A DNA stretch of 64,000 bases from JAKALD01 sp963817785 (GCA_963817785.1 CAWFPL010000008.1:1488001-1552000); one strand, 5' to 3'; shown: positions 33,859-42,739, counted from the stretch's first letter. The notes: generated by a model from the letters alone, not told the origin. Made by a program: numbers and translations.

Positions 33859-35010
33859 ATGTCCAGAATCAGCCCGAGCGTGCACCTTGCCGATGCGGAC
33901 CGGGAAAGGCTTGAGCGCTGGGTGGCGGCCCACGGCACGCCTCAGCAAGTGGCATTGCGATGTCGGATTGTTTTGGCCGCTGCGGCCGGGCGCACGAATT
34001 TGGAGATTGGTCTGGAGTTGGGAGCCGATGTGAAGACGGTGGCGCTGTGGCGCGGGCGGTTTGCGCAGACGGGCCCGGAAGGCTTGTGGGCGATTGCATC
34101 GGGGCGGGGCCGCAAGCCCACGTATTCGCCCAAAAAGATCAAGGCCATTGTCCAAGCGACGCTCTCGAGCAAGCCCCAAGGGATGACCCAGTGGAGCTGC
34201 CGGCTGATGGCGCACGCCCAGGGCGTGAGCAAATCCACCGTCAGCAATATCTGGCGCAGCCACAATTTGAAGCCGCACCGGGTCAAGGGCTTCAAGCTCT
34301 CGCGCGATGCCCGGTTCTTGGAGAAGCTGACCGATGTCGTCGGACTGTACCTGAATCCCCCCGACCAAGCGCTCGTGCTGCGCGTGGACGAGAAGACCCA
34401 GATCCAGGCCCTGGATCGCACCCAGCCCGGAGGGCCCCTGAAGAAGGGGCGTCTGGGCACGATGACCCACGATTACAAGCGCAACGGCACTACCTGCTTG
34501 TTCGCCGCTTTGGAGATCCTGCAAGGCAAAGTCATCGGCCAGTGCTATGCCCGGCACCGCCATCAGGAGTTTCTGAAATTCCTGCGGCGCCTGGAGGCAG
34601 AATTCCCCAGCGAGCTCGTGCTGCACTTGGTGATGGACAACTACGGCACCCACAAGCATCCCGCCGTGCAAGCGTGGCTGAAGCGCCGCCCCCGCTTTAT
34701 CCCGCACTTTGTCCCTACCAGTTCCAGTTGGCTCAACCTGGTGGAACGCTGGTTTGGCGAACTCACCGCCAAAGCCGTACGCCGCGGTTCCTTCGGCAGC
34801 GTTGCGGACCTGCAATCGGCGATCGCCCAATTCCTCGACGCTTGGAACGAAAACCCCAAGCCCTTCGTCTGGACCGCCACGGTCGAATCCATTCAAGCCA
34901 AACTCGCACGCTGCCGTCAGACCTTGGAGCAGATCAAACCGCGCTGCACCGCACCGCGCAGCAGAAAAAAGAGGGCCAAATCTCCAGTTATTTCTCGGAC
35001 ACCACACTAG
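33859..35010 (+). CDS. IS630-family transposase (DDE)
   Basis: A 383-residue transposase. N-terminal helix-turn-helix domains cover about residues 25-140 (RTNLEIGLELGADVKTVALWRGRF, split, and a second with GVSKSTVSNIWR). The catalytic triad is D177 in LRVDEKTQIQALD, D260 in HLVMDNYGTHKH and E296 in WLNLVERWFGEL. No frameshift is needed. The stop TAG is formed by the flanking TA duplication plus the next host base, so the element itself carries no stop codon for its gene. The gene looks functional. Confidence 0.93.
   Translation: MSRISPSVHLADADRERLERWVAAHGTPQQVALRCRIVLAAAAGRTNLEIGLELGADVKTVALWRGRFAQTGPEGLWAIASGRGRKPTYSPKKIKAIVQATLSSKPQGMTQWSCRLMAHAQGVSKSTVSNIWRSHNLKPHRVKGFKLSRDARFLEKLTDVVGLYLNPPDQALVLRVDEKTQIQALDRTQPGGPLKKGRLGTMTHDYKRNGTTCLFAALEILQGKVIGQCYARHRHQEFLKFLRRLEAEFPSELVLHLVMDNYGTHKHPAVQAWLKRRPRFIPHFVPTSSSWLNLVERWFGELTAKAVRRGSFGSVADLQSAIAQFLDAWNENPKPFVWTATVESIQAKLARCRQTLEQIKPRCTAPRSRKKRAKSPVISRTPH
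34989..35007 (-). repeat. IS630 right terminal inverted repeat
   Basis: A nineteen-base end read on the minus strand as GTGTGGTGTCCGAG..., next to the right TA duplication. Confidence 0.85.
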
Positions 35011-35093
35011 CGTCAACATGAGAAGGGTTCCGACGTGTAGCATTCGGTCGCGGCGGCATCCTCGCGCCCTCGATTAAGTGCCCTTCATCGCAC

Positions 35094-36788
35094 GTGTCGG
35101 CTTCCCCGCTCGCCCGTCCCAAGACGAGTGACCCCCAGGTTTTGAAGGTCTCCTCGCTCGAGCTGCTCGCTCTGGCCGGCCTGGTCGGGATCTATTTTCT
35201 GTTCGCGCTGGGCGGCTACGGGGTACTCAACGACAACGAGGGGCTGTACGCGGAGATCGCGCGCGAGTTTCTCGGAGGCACCTCGCTCATCGCGCCGCAC
35301 CTGAACGGCGTCCCTTACCTGGAGAAGCCGCCCCTTCTTACGTGGCTCGTTGCCGCGATGTACGCGCTGTTCGGCCCTTCGGAGTGGGCCTCGCGCGCCA
35401 TTCCGGCGGCCTCCGGCATCGCCGTTGTCGCCGGAACCTTCTTGTTCGCGGCCCGCGTGAGAACTGCTCTGACAGGCTGGGTCGCGGCGCTGATCCTCAT
35501 CAGCAGCGTGCCGTTCGTCACCGTGGTGCGCACGCTGATGCCCGACGGCCTGCTGATTTGCCTCTTCAGCCTGTCGATGTACCTGTTCTTCCTTTGGCAC
35601 GCGCGCCAGCGCCGGGGATACCTCGTCCTCTCCTACGCGCTCCTGGGACTTGCGGTGATGACCAAGGGCTTCGTGGCCCTCGCCTTGGGCTGGCTCACGA
35701 TCCTCGCATTCGGCGCCACCGGGCCCAAGCCCTGGCGCTACATCGACCTGCTCGAGCCGTGGGCGCTCTTCGCATTCCTCGCGGTGAGCGCGCCCTGGCT
35801 CATCCTGCTTGCCTGGCACAACTTCGATTTCGTCTGGTTCTACGTCTATCACGAGCACGTCCTGCGCTTCCTCGGCCTGCGCCGGCCGCGGGACTACTAC
35901 ACGGGCCCGTTCTACTACTACGTGCCGCGGGTCGTGGTGGGCCTGTTTCCCTGGTCGGCGTTCCTGCCGCTGCTTGCGACGAGGCGCGACGCGAAAGCGG
36001 TGCCCCGGGACGGGCTCGACCGCCTCCTTTGGGCGTGGTTCTGGGTGGCGTTGGTGTTTTTCTCGACCTCGCGGGCGAAGGGCAATTACTACATGCTGAT
36101 CGCCGCCGCCCCCCTTGCCATCCTGCTTGCCGAGCGCATCGTGGCGCTCGTCATCGAAGACCGCTGGCGAGGCCTCTTTGCGCTGACCAGCCTGCTTGTT
36201 GCCGCAGGAGCGGTGGCGGCCTGGATCGTCGCCTCGAATGTGTGGATGCACCACCCCCACGGCCTGTGGATCTCGGCGCTCAAGCTGCGCGCGAGCCTGC
36301 TCTGGAGTGCATCGGCCTTCACGGCGATCACGGCGCTCGCGGCGATTCTGATGGCCATGCGCCGGCCGCGCGGCGCGCTCCTTGCGCTCGGGGTAGCGAG
36401 CATGCCGCTGCTGCTGTTTTTCGCATTGATGATGCAGCGTGCCGAGCCCGACGTCTCGGAGCGCACGCTCGTGACCTATCTGCGGAGGCAGCACCCTAGG
36501 GAACCGGTACTCATCTATCAGGACTTCGAGCGACTCTCGAGCGTGCCGTTCTACCTTCGGCGCCCGGTCACCGTTGTCGACAGCAACAGCGAAGACCTTC
36601 TATTCGGAACGCCCTATGCCCCTCAGGGCACCTTTCTCTCCGATGCGCAATTCGCCGAATTGTGCCGGCACGAGCGCGTCGTGCTGCTCGTTCACCGCCT
36701 GCGCATGCAGGACTTCGACGCGGAACTGGGCTCGCTCAAGCTGCGCCCGGTCAGGAAGATCGGGAACGTGACAGTATTCGAGAACTGA
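35094..36788 (+). CDS. GT39/ArnT-like polyprenyl-phosphate-dependent glycosyltransferase
   Basis: A 564-residue membrane protein with about twelve membrane segments. The first periplasmic loop has the family signature acids in NDNEGLYAEIAREFL and then APHLNGVPYLEKPPLLTWLVA, the conserved GT39/PMT block in which an Asp/Glu pair is catalytic. ArnT-type enzymes move a sugar from undecaprenyl phosphate to lipid A or another acceptor at the periplasmic face. The start is GTG 35094. The gene is downstream of the IS and close to a PAP2 phosphatase and, 6 kb on, UppP, all of the undecaprenyl-phosphate cycle. The true donor sugar is unknown. Confidence 0.88.
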   Translation: MSASPLARPKTSDPQVLKVSSLELLALAGLVGIYFLFALGGYGVLNDNEGLYAEIAREFLGGTSLIAPHLNGVPYLEKPPLLTWLVAAMYALFGPSEWASRAIPAASGIAVVAGTFLFAARVRTALTGWVAALILISSVPFVTVVRTLMPDGLLICLFSLSMYLFFLWHARQRRGYLVLSYALLGLAVMTKGFVALALGWLTILAFGATGPKPWRYIDLLEPWALFAFLAVSAPWLILLAWHNFDFVWFYVYHEHVLRFLGLRRPRDYYTGPFYYYVPRVVVGLFPWSAFLPLLATRRDAKAVPRDGLDRLLWAWFWVALVFFSTSRAKGNYYMLIAAAPLAILLAERIVALVIEDRWRGLFALTSLLVAAGAVAAWIVASNVWMHHPHGLWISALKLRASLLWSASAFTAITALAAILMAMRRPRGALLALGVASMPLLLFFALMMQRAEPDVSERTLVTYLRRQHPREPVLIYQDFERLSSVPFYLRRPVTVVDSNSEDLLFGTPYAPQGTFLSDAQFAELCRHERVVLLVHRLRMQDFDAELGSLKLRPVRKIGNVTVFEN

Positions 36789-36889
36789 GTTACGACCTAG
36801 GCGGTGGACTCCGGCCCATTTGGCGTATTGGTCGCGCCATTTGAGCCGGGATTGTTCTTCGAGATTCGCGGATATCATGCAGTAACGCT

Positions 36890-37033
36890 ATGCGATTCAG
36901 CGGACTCAACCTCCTCGCCTCCCTCATCCTCGCCATACTCCTGTCGAGCTGCGTTTGCCTCGGTGTCACGGTCACGAACGCGCCCAGGATTCCGGACTGC
37001 ACGCCTGGCTCGGCGAATAAGCCGTGCGAGTGA
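36890..37033 (+). CDS. Small putative lipoprotein
   Basis: A short frame of 47 residues starting MRFSGLNLLASLILAILLSSC. The hydrophobic run followed by LLSSC is a good lipobox with the cysteine at residue 21. The mature part is 27 residues with two more cysteines (IPDCTPG and KPCE). No strong ribosome site is seen, which lowers confidence. I know no family for it. Confidence 0.45.
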   Translation: MRFSGLNLLASLILAILLSSCVCLGVTVTNAPRIPDCTPGSANKPCE

Positions 37034-37304
37034 AGGTTCAGCGCGGCGCCTCCCGACGAGTAGTAGCAAACCCCAGCTCCGGACCCCCGCCCCTGTACCG
37101 TCGTCCAACGGTGACACCGTGCCGTTGGCTCGTCGCGAGGTAATGATTCCACGCCGGATCCCGGTAACCATTTGTTACTTTTTGCCTCACATGAGCGCGT
37201 ATATCCGGCCCACAATGAAGGCGCTCCGAGAAAGTGATGCCATTCGTCAATGGGTGAAGGTCCGGCGTCTCTGGCTCGAGGCTCATCAATCAAGGAGCAT
37301 GGTC

Positions 37305-37667
37305 ATGCGACAAACGATAAAGTGGATCATCGGCGTAGCAGCACTAGCACTGGCGAGCGGCACCGCGCTCGCACATGACGGCATTGGCCTGAACTTCTCG
37401 ATAGCGGTACCGGGCGCCTCCGCCTACATGGGTTCAGGGCCCGCGTACTATCCGGCACCCGCCTACGTGGCACCGCCCGCCGTCTACTACGACGCACGTC
37501 CGGGGACGTACTACGCGGCTCCTCCGCCGGCCTATTACACCGCGCCTCCGCAGGTCTACTACAGCGCCCCTCCGGGGGTGTCCGCGTATTACGGGCCGTC
37601 GCGTGAAGGGTATCGCGATGGACATTACTGGCATCGAGAGCGGGACCGCCGAGACGATGACGATTAA
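37305..37667 (+). CDS. Secreted tyrosine/proline-rich repeat protein
   Basis: A 120-residue protein with a clear signal peptide (MRQTIKWIIGVAALALASGTALA, split for reading, cleaved before HDG). The mature part has repeats of PPAYYTAPP-type units and a charged end HYWHRERDRRDDDD. ATG 37305 is chosen over 37299 because AAGGAG lies seven bases before it. Such YxxPP-rich exported proteins are common in Burkholderiales and have no defined function. The low-complexity repeats may bind the cell surface or metals through the acidic/histidine tail; that is speculation. Confidence 0.7.
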   Translation: MRQTIKWIIGVAALALASGTALAHDGIGLNFSIAVPGASAYMGSGPAYYPAPAYVAPPAVYYDARPGTYYAAPPPAYYTAPPQVYYSAPPGVSAYYGPSREGYRDGHYWHRERDRRDDDD

Positions 37668-37733
37668 TCCCAACGTGGTCTGCATGGCGGGCCGCACCTG
37701 CGGCCATAATCGAGCGCACCAAGTGACCACCAG

Positions 37734-38345
37734 ATGACGCTCAACCAACTCGATATCCTTGCGTTCAAGCATGTCGATGCCGCTGCCGGGCTCGTGGGCT
37801 GGCACCTCGAAGCCGCGACGCTGCTTGCTGAGTGGCTGGTATATCTCGTCCCGATCTCCCTGGTCGCGCTCTGGATGTCCGGCGCAGGCCCCGCGCGCGT
37901 GGCAGCGGTGAGGGCGGCAATCGGCGCCGCGACGGCGCTGCTCATCAATCAGGCGATCGGATTCGCATGGGACCGGCCGCGCCCATTCGTCCTCGGCATT
38001 GGGCACACCTTCCTGGCGCATGCTCCCGATGCCTCCTTCCCAAGCGATCATGTGGCAGCGCTTGCCGCTACCGGAATCGCCTTGTGGATGGCCTCTACAC
38101 GCTCTGTGCGGTACGTAGGGACCGCGTTGACCGCCGCGGCGCTCGTGGCAGGCTGGGCTCGAGTATTCCTTGGAATCCATTACCCGGGCGACGTGATCGG
38201 AGCCCTTGGGATCTCGGCGCTGACCGCTGTCGCATTCGCACCGGCGCCAGGGCGGATTTGCTGCACATGGGTGGCCCTCCGCCTCGAGGGTCTATATCGA
38301 CGTCTGTTCGCTAGACCGATCGCGCTGGGGTGGGTCCGCGCCTGA
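37734..38345 (+). CDS. PAP2-family phosphatase, undecaprenyl-diphosphatase-like
   Basis: A 203-residue membrane phosphatase. The three PAP2 signatures are visible: the DRPRP motif at 80-84, PSDH at 103-106 and R143-x5-H149-x3-D153 (ARVFLGIHYPGD). Membrane segments surround them. The layout resembles BcrC, which dephosphorylates undecaprenyl diphosphate at the periplasmic side. The usual lysine of the first motif is not obvious, so activity may differ. It lies between an exported repeat protein and a broken gene, 0.9 kb after the GT39 gene. Confidence 0.85.
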   Translation: MTLNQLDILAFKHVDAAAGLVGWHLEAATLLAEWLVYLVPISLVALWMSGAGPARVAAVRAAIGAATALLINQAIGFAWDRPRPFVLGIGHTFLAHAPDASFPSDHVAALAATGIALWMASTRSVRYVGTALTAAALVAGWARVFLGIHYPGDVIGALGISALTAVAFAPAPGRICCTWVALRLEGLYRRLFARPIALGWVRA

Positions 38346-38575
38346 CGTAGCCTTCGTCGCATCCTCGGCGGCGGTGGACCCACCGTCGGCGTGCGATCGT
38401 GGAGCGCTTCGTCTGCCCCAGCCGACCCGGCTTCATCGAGCAGCGCGGGTGAGGACGGCGGGGCTCCGATCGACAGTGCGTTGGGCGTTTCCGAGCGTGG
38501 CGCGTTCCAAGGGAAGACGCCAAGCTCAAGTCGACTGTAAACTGCCCAGCACAGAGCCTGCACGCCGAGCGCACC

Positions 38576-39256
38576 ATGCCCAAGACGAGCGCCCCACAAA
38601 CGCAAGAAGGCCCCGAGGCAAGTTCCGGATTCGCAACTCCCGAGCGCGCCCGGGAGATTGCTCATCTTCCGCATCTCAAGCTCAAGGAGTTCATCGAACT
38701 CACAGGGGTTGGCGTGGGGGACTTTGGCATTTACCGCATATCGCAATACGGCATCCACCTGCGCCACTCAGCGGCCGACGACGCTCTTACCCCAGCGCAG
38801 CAAGTCGACGCGCTTCATGCCGATGGGGAACTGACCCTGAACTTCCCCTCCACGCCGGAGAAGTTCCTTGAGTAGCATATAGCAACGCGCGGCGCCGGTG
38901 GCAGTCCAAGCGACTTCCCACTCGCCACCGGTTTCGCCAAGGCGCTAGCCGAAACGAGTGGCGACGTTGCCCGCGAGCATTACGGGGAACCAAAGCCGGC
39001 CGCCGAGATCATGGCGGCGTTCAAGGTGAAAGCGAATTCCACGGAAAATAGGAAATGGTGGGACGCTCGTATGCGTAGCGCCAAGAAGTACGGCCTGATA
39101 GGACCAAGGGCAAGCCCCGGTAAGGCCAGGAAGCCGTCCTATTGGTATCCCGCCCCTGTTGCGAGCTGGCTCATCGACAAGAAGCACCTCCGCGAGGAGG
39201 TGGTCCGGCGAATGCTCGAGAAGCACTTCCCGGACGTCGACACCACTTTGATCTGA
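38576..39256 (+). pseudogene. Conserved-looking gene split by an in-frame TAG
   Basis: One frame runs from ATG 38576 to the stop at 39256 (227 codons) with a single TAG at 38873-38875. The part before it has 99 residues (for example LKEFIELTGVGVGDFGIYRI and LHADGELTLNFPSTPEKFLE). After the TAG the frame continues with FPLATGFAKALAETSGDVAREH and then MAAFKVKANSTENRKWWDAR, ending KHFPDVDTTLI. Both halves have balanced composition, and a TGG-to-TAG change would join them (FLEW-H). Alternatively there are two small genes, with the second starting at ATG 39011. I do not recognise the family. Confidence 0.45.
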
Positions 39257-39261
39257 CTGCG

Positions 39262-39410
39262 TGTTGACTGCCGTGTCGGGCTGATCCACATTTTCGGCGA
39301 GCGCTGACCCGGCCCTTTCACGAGGTCCCTCTGATTTCCCGAAAGCCTCGAGACGTGACCCGGGTCAACGCAAGACGAAAAGGCGGGTCAATGCGCTGCG
39401 AAAATCAACA
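39262..39410 (+). repeat. 149-bp miniature inverted-repeat element, copy 1 (IS21-end-like)
   Basis: The element starts TGTTGACTGCCGTG and ends TGCGAAAATCAACA. Its ends are imperfect inverted repeats of about 50 bases, about two thirds identical, each with repeated (T)TGAyCC-type blocks such as GCGCTGACCCGG and GCGTTGACCCGG. Multiple short terminal repeats after TGTTGA are a feature of IS21-type ends. No transposase frame is inside. It is nearly identical and in the same direction as the copy at 43852. No target duplication is evident. Confidence 0.8.
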
Positions 39411-39941
39411 TCTCGGCGTCATCGCGTCGTTCGAGAGTGCTGCACACGCTGGTGGAGAGATCCGCCCGATTACCAGTTGTCGCCGGGACGTGAAACATAG
39501 GCTTGCCGCCGGTCGCCAGAAGGGCATCATGTGAGGTGCGCTCCTCCTATCCTCCTTTCCTCGGAGCGCACGGCCCGGACGCGGCGGCGACGCCCCTTTG
39601 GGCCTTTTTCTTGGCGCCACGCGCGCCAGCGAGCACTTCGCTCTGCCGCCCGGCCCCGATGCTCGCGGTACCGAGGTGCCCCGAGAGAAGCGCCCGCGTG
39701 CATCGCGCGGCGGTCGGTGAGGGCAGTGGCCTAAACCCGGAGTGGCGACGCGCATGCGTATCAGCGCGATCCGCCGCGCTTGGATGCGCTGGATGCAGCG
39801 GGCGTATCCCAAGCTTCGTGCTAAGGCCAAGCGGTTTGGTGCACGAATCTTGTCTGCTGAGATGCGGAGCGTGCGCTCCGCTCCACGCAGCGGGAGCAGC
39901 TCGGCTTAGAGCAGAGCGCCGCGCTGCCGGCGCCGGTAAAC
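39411..39941. other. Long non-coding or degraded stretch
   Basis: About 530 bases between the miniature repeat and a small membrane gene. Open frames on both strands are rich in Arg/Ala/Pro and look like translations of non-coding GC-rich DNA. I see no motif, RNA gene or ribosome site that would support a feature. Confidence 0.4.
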
Positions 39942-40127
39942 TCAATGCATCGTCGCCTGCATCGCAAGCGCTAGGAAGAGTAACGCCGCGCCTTGGGCGG
40001 CGACTCGCAGTGCCATGTAGCGGGTGCCGTGCACCCGGTCGTACTCGCCACCGTGGACCATGGAGTTGATGCCAAGTATCAGGAACGTCACCGCCGCCCC
40101 GAGGGCAAGTAACGCAAACAGGGTCAT
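39942..40127 (-). CDS. Small two-helix membrane protein (HIG1-like twin-transmembrane)
   Basis: A 61-residue protein with two membrane helices joined by a short polar loop: LFALLALGAAVTFLILGINSM, split by the loop HGGEYDRVHGTRYMA, then AAQGAALLFLALAM. The loop pattern (G-G-E-Y/F-D-R-x-H) matches small HIG1-domain/twin-transmembrane proteins of proteobacteria, often linked to respiration. ATG 40127 is chosen because GGAGG lies six bases before it; the longer form is unlikely. Confidence 0.7.
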   Translation of the reverse strand: MTLFALLALGAAVTFLILGINSMVHGGEYDRVHGTRYMALRVAAQGAALLFLALAMQATMH

Positions 40128-40379
40128 GGCCGACCTCCGTTTTAGTGAGCCGACAATGTGAACAGACAATTCCTTTTAGACCACCAAGACGCTATCGCCT
40201 ACGGTGGACTGCGGCGTTGTTGATTTGGCGCAAAAATTTTCGACGACCCCTAGTCGCAGCCGCTTCGAGCTGCGCGGAGCCGCCAAGCACTCCTCGGAGC
40301 TGTGTGGCCTACGTTGCGTTCAGGACGAGCTAAACTGACGATTCCTCGCCACGTGAGTTCGCGATGACCCATCGCGAGG

Positions 40380-41288
40380 TCAATCGATCGGGCGATCAAG
40401 CTCCAAGTCGGCGTGCGCGAGCGGATCTTCCGTCGGCTCCAGGTGAGTCGTCACGTTAAGGTGGGGAATCGTGCGCCGAAGATCGGCTTCGATGCGCTCG
40501 CACCAGTCGTGGCCTTGCTGGACCGTCCAGGTGCCCGAAACCAGGACATGCAGTGTAACGAAGGCGCGCCTACCGGCTTGCCGGGTCCGCAGCGCGTGGA
40601 AATCCAATCCATGCTGCCTATAGCTCTCCAGGATCTGTCCGATTCGCTTCAGTTCCGGCTCGGACATCGACGCATCCATCAACCCCGCCGCCGAGCGACG
40701 CATGAGCTCCCAGCCGGTCCGGACGATGTTAGCGGCAACAAGCAGGGCAATGGCCGGATCCAGCCACAGCCGGTCGGTCAGCCACGCAAGGCCGACGCCG
40801 ACGATGACTCCGGCGGAAGTCCATACGTCCGTGAGGAGGTGGCGCGCGTCGGCTTCCAGGGTGATCGACCCATAAGTGCGACCCACGGCCAACAGAATGC
40901 GAGCGGTGGCGAAATTGACGATCGATGCGGCGACCGACACGCCTAGGCCGAGGCCGACAGTCTCCAGGGGCTGGGCATTGAACAGGCGCTCGAGGGCGGC
41001 ATAGGCGATGCCTGCCGCGGCAACAACGATCAGAAAACCCTCGAAGGCACTCGAGAAGTACTCCGCTTTCCCGTGCCCGTGCGCGTGATTGTCGTCCGGC
41101 GGCAGGGCCGCCAGCGACAGCATGGCGAGCGCCATCAGCGCCCCGGCCAGATTGACGAAAGATTCGAGCGCGTCGGACAACAGGCCCACCGAGCCGGTCA
41201 GCCGCCAGGCAACCCCCTTGAGCAGGATGGTCGTGAGCGCCGCTGCGATGGACAGCCAAGCGTAGCGCTTGAGCGAAACGGGCAGCAT
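40380..41288 (-). CDS. Cation diffusion facilitator-family divalent metal exporter
   Basis: A 302-residue inner-membrane antiporter with six membrane segments. The metal-site acids are present: LLSDALESFVNLAG in helix 2 and DARHLLTDVWTSAG in helix 5. A short histidine-containing loop (DDNHAHGHGKAEYF) follows helix 2, and a cytosolic carboxyl domain (LVSGTWTVQQGHDWCERIEADLR, split) ends the protein. It would export Zn, Fe, Co or Cd in exchange for protons. It is divergent from the CBS-domain gene, with a 301-base shared upstream region. Confidence 0.9.
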   Translation of the reverse strand: MLPVSLKRYAWLSIAAALTTILLKGVAWRLTGSVGLLSDALESFVNLAGALMALAMLSLAALPPDDNHAHGHGKAEYFSSAFEGFLIVVAAAGIAYAALERLFNAQPLETVGLGLGVSVAASIVNFATARILLAVGRTYGSITLEADARHLLTDVWTSAGVIVGVGLAWLTDRLWLDPAIALLVAANIVRTGWELMRRSAAGLMDASMSEPELKRIGQILESYRQHGLDFHALRTRQAGRRAFVTLHVLVSGTWTVQQGHDWCERIEADLRRTIPHLNVTTHLEPTEDPLAHADLELDRPID

Positions 41289-41589
41289 TGATAGGAGGTC
41301 TGTGTAAGCCCACTCTGGAGACCGGAGATCCTAGTCCCTTGAACGGCTCCAGCCAGCCCGTAGGCGACCGCCCCGAGGTAACAGCATCTCGCTTTCCTGG
41401 CTAAACCTCAGGATTTCGATCTGTTCCGCCATTTGCCGTGCATCACCGACCTCGATGCCGGAGCGGCATACCGTACCCTCAAGTTTCGTATGGGCGGAGC
41501 CTAAAGCGCGTGACTTTTGATTACAGTCAAAATGCCTCAAGCCTTGGCGGCTAGCCTCGAGCGATTCCACTGCCGGGCAGGATGCATCC
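41289..41589. other. Shared upstream region of two divergent genes
   Basis: These 301 bases separate the metal exporter (minus) from the CBS protein (plus). The main signal seen is the FNR-like box at 41517-41530; the rest shows no gene. Open frames over it on the minus strand are antisense shadows of the CBS gene. Confidence 0.5.
41517..41530. promoter_or_regulatory. FNR/CRP-family-like binding site
   Basis: TTGATTACAGTCAA matches the FNR/Anr consensus TTGAT-N4-ATCAA at nine of ten fixed positions. It is also nested in the longer perfect dyad TTTTGA-TTACAG-TCAAAA (41515-41532). It lies 60 bases before the CBS gene start, a good activator distance. Confidence 0.55.
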
Positions 41590-42030
41590 ATGTTAAGTGA
41601 ACCGGTTCGAAACGTGATGGAGCGCAAGAAGCTTCTCATGGCTCCCCCGGACACCAGTGTCGGTGCAGCCGCCAAACTGATGGCAAAAAACAGCGTCAGT
41701 GCTGTCCTGGTAGTCGAAAACAAACATCTGGTCGGCATTTTTACCGAGCGGGATGCCGTTTTTCGCGTCATCGCGCAAGACCGTGATGTGCGGACGACCC
41801 GGCTCTTCGAGGTCATGACGAGGGCGCCTAAGACCGTCGCGCCAGACAAGTCATTCGGATACGCATTGCTCTTGATGCACGAGAATGGCTTCCGTCACGT
41901 ACCGGTGATCGAGAACGGTGAGCTCATCGGAATTGTCTCAGCACGCAACGCGCTGGATCCCGAATTGGAGGAGTTCGAATCTGAAGCGCGGCGGCGAAAA
42001 CATATCGGTCAGCAGGCCAAAGACGCATGA
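41590..42030 (+). CDS. CBS-domain pair protein
   Basis: A 146-residue cytosolic protein made of two CBS motifs: VRNVMERKKLLMAPPDTSVG to VGIFTERDAVFRVI, then LFEVMTRAPKTVAPDKSFG to IGIVSARNALD. CBS pairs bind adenosine nucleotides and sense energy state. No enzymatic domain is attached, so it is a stand-alone regulator. An FNR-like site upstream suggests induction at low oxygen. The neighbours are a metal exporter on one side and a broken EAL gene on the other. Confidence 0.88.
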   Translation: MLSEPVRNVMERKKLLMAPPDTSVGAAAKLMAKNSVSAVLVVENKHLVGIFTERDAVFRVIAQDRDVRTTRLFEVMTRAPKTVAPDKSFGYALLLMHENGFRHVPVIENGELIGIVSARNALDPELEEFESEARRRKHIGQQAKDA

Positions 42031-42082
42031 TCGGGGTATCCGGCGGGTCCTTTGTCAACTCGCGGTTTCCACCGCGTTTGCT

Positions 42083-42739
42083 TCAGCTCGCAGCTTGAGT
42101 ACTGCAGAACGCCAGAAACGAACTCTCCTGCATCGGCTTGGCAATCAAATACCCTTGCCTCATGTCGCAGGCGATAGTCTTGAGCACGTCCCAGTCCGCC
42201 TGTGTTTCCACCCCCTCGGCGACGCTTTTAATGTCCAGGCGGCGCGCCATTTCCACGCTCGACTCGACGATGGCGCGTGACGAAGGATTCGCCGCGCAGC
42301 CCGTCACGAAGCTCTGGTCGATCTTGAGCTCGGTGAACGGTACGCGCGTCAGTTGCCGTAGACTCGAGAAACCGGTTCCATAGTCGTCAATTGAGAGGCC
42401 GAAACCCCGCATCCGCAGGCGGGCGAGATTTTCCAGGGCGGACGCAACCTCGGTCATGGCGGCCGTTTCGGTAATCTCGGGAATCATGTGACGCGGATCG
42501 AGCCCAGCCGAGCGCACGGTCTGCGTGATCCGGTTAGCCAGCATCGTGTCGGTCAGTGAGACGAGCGAGAGGTTCACCGACACCGTCAGTTCCTTTCCGT
42601 GCTCGCGCCACGCGCGGCATGCGCGCGCCGCCTTTTCCAGCATCAACAGCGTCAGCGCGTCGATATTTCCGCTTTGCTCCAGGGTCGCAATGAACGCGTA
42701 AGGGGTAACCAGGCCGTGCTCGGGATAGTACCAGCGGGC
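42083..42739 (-). pseudogene. EAL-domain phosphodiesterase, 5'-truncated remnant
   Basis: The frame codes for the last ~218 residues of an EAL domain for cyclic-di-GMP breakdown. It starts at ARWYYPEHGLVTPYAFIATLEQ (split here) and keeps PEITETAAM, the metal pair in SIDDYGTGFSSLRQL, ELKIDQSFV and AEGVET. The upstream half with the EAL motif itself and any receiver domain is missing. An in-frame TAA occurs seven codons before the homology starts (42760-42758). The nearest in-frame start codon would leave out an essential glutamate. It should be inactive. The deletion abuts the uppP 3' side. Confidence 0.85.

Larger units (their letters stand above)
33804..35007 (+). mobile_element. IS630-family insertion sequence
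   Basis: A complete element of about 1.2 kb with one transposase gene. The ends are imperfect inverted repeats: GTGTAGTGTCCAACAAATA on the left and GTGTGGTGTCCGAGAAATA on the right (reverse strand), 16 of 19 identical. It is flanked by TA on both sides (33802-33803 and 35008-35009), the TA duplication known for IS630/Tc1-type elements. It inserted in the stop codon of the MazF-like toxin gene. Confidence 0.9.

Noticed and set aside
37441..37600. CRISPR-like or tandem DNA repeat
   Set aside because: The repetition is at protein level (Tyr/Pro units coding for an exported protein), with varying codons and no spacers. No CRISPR array is seen anywhere in the window.
39503..40069. Plus-strand 188-codon frame as a gene
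   Set aside because: Composition is Arg/Ala/Pro-rich with no motif, no ribosome site, and it overlaps the small membrane protein on the other strand.
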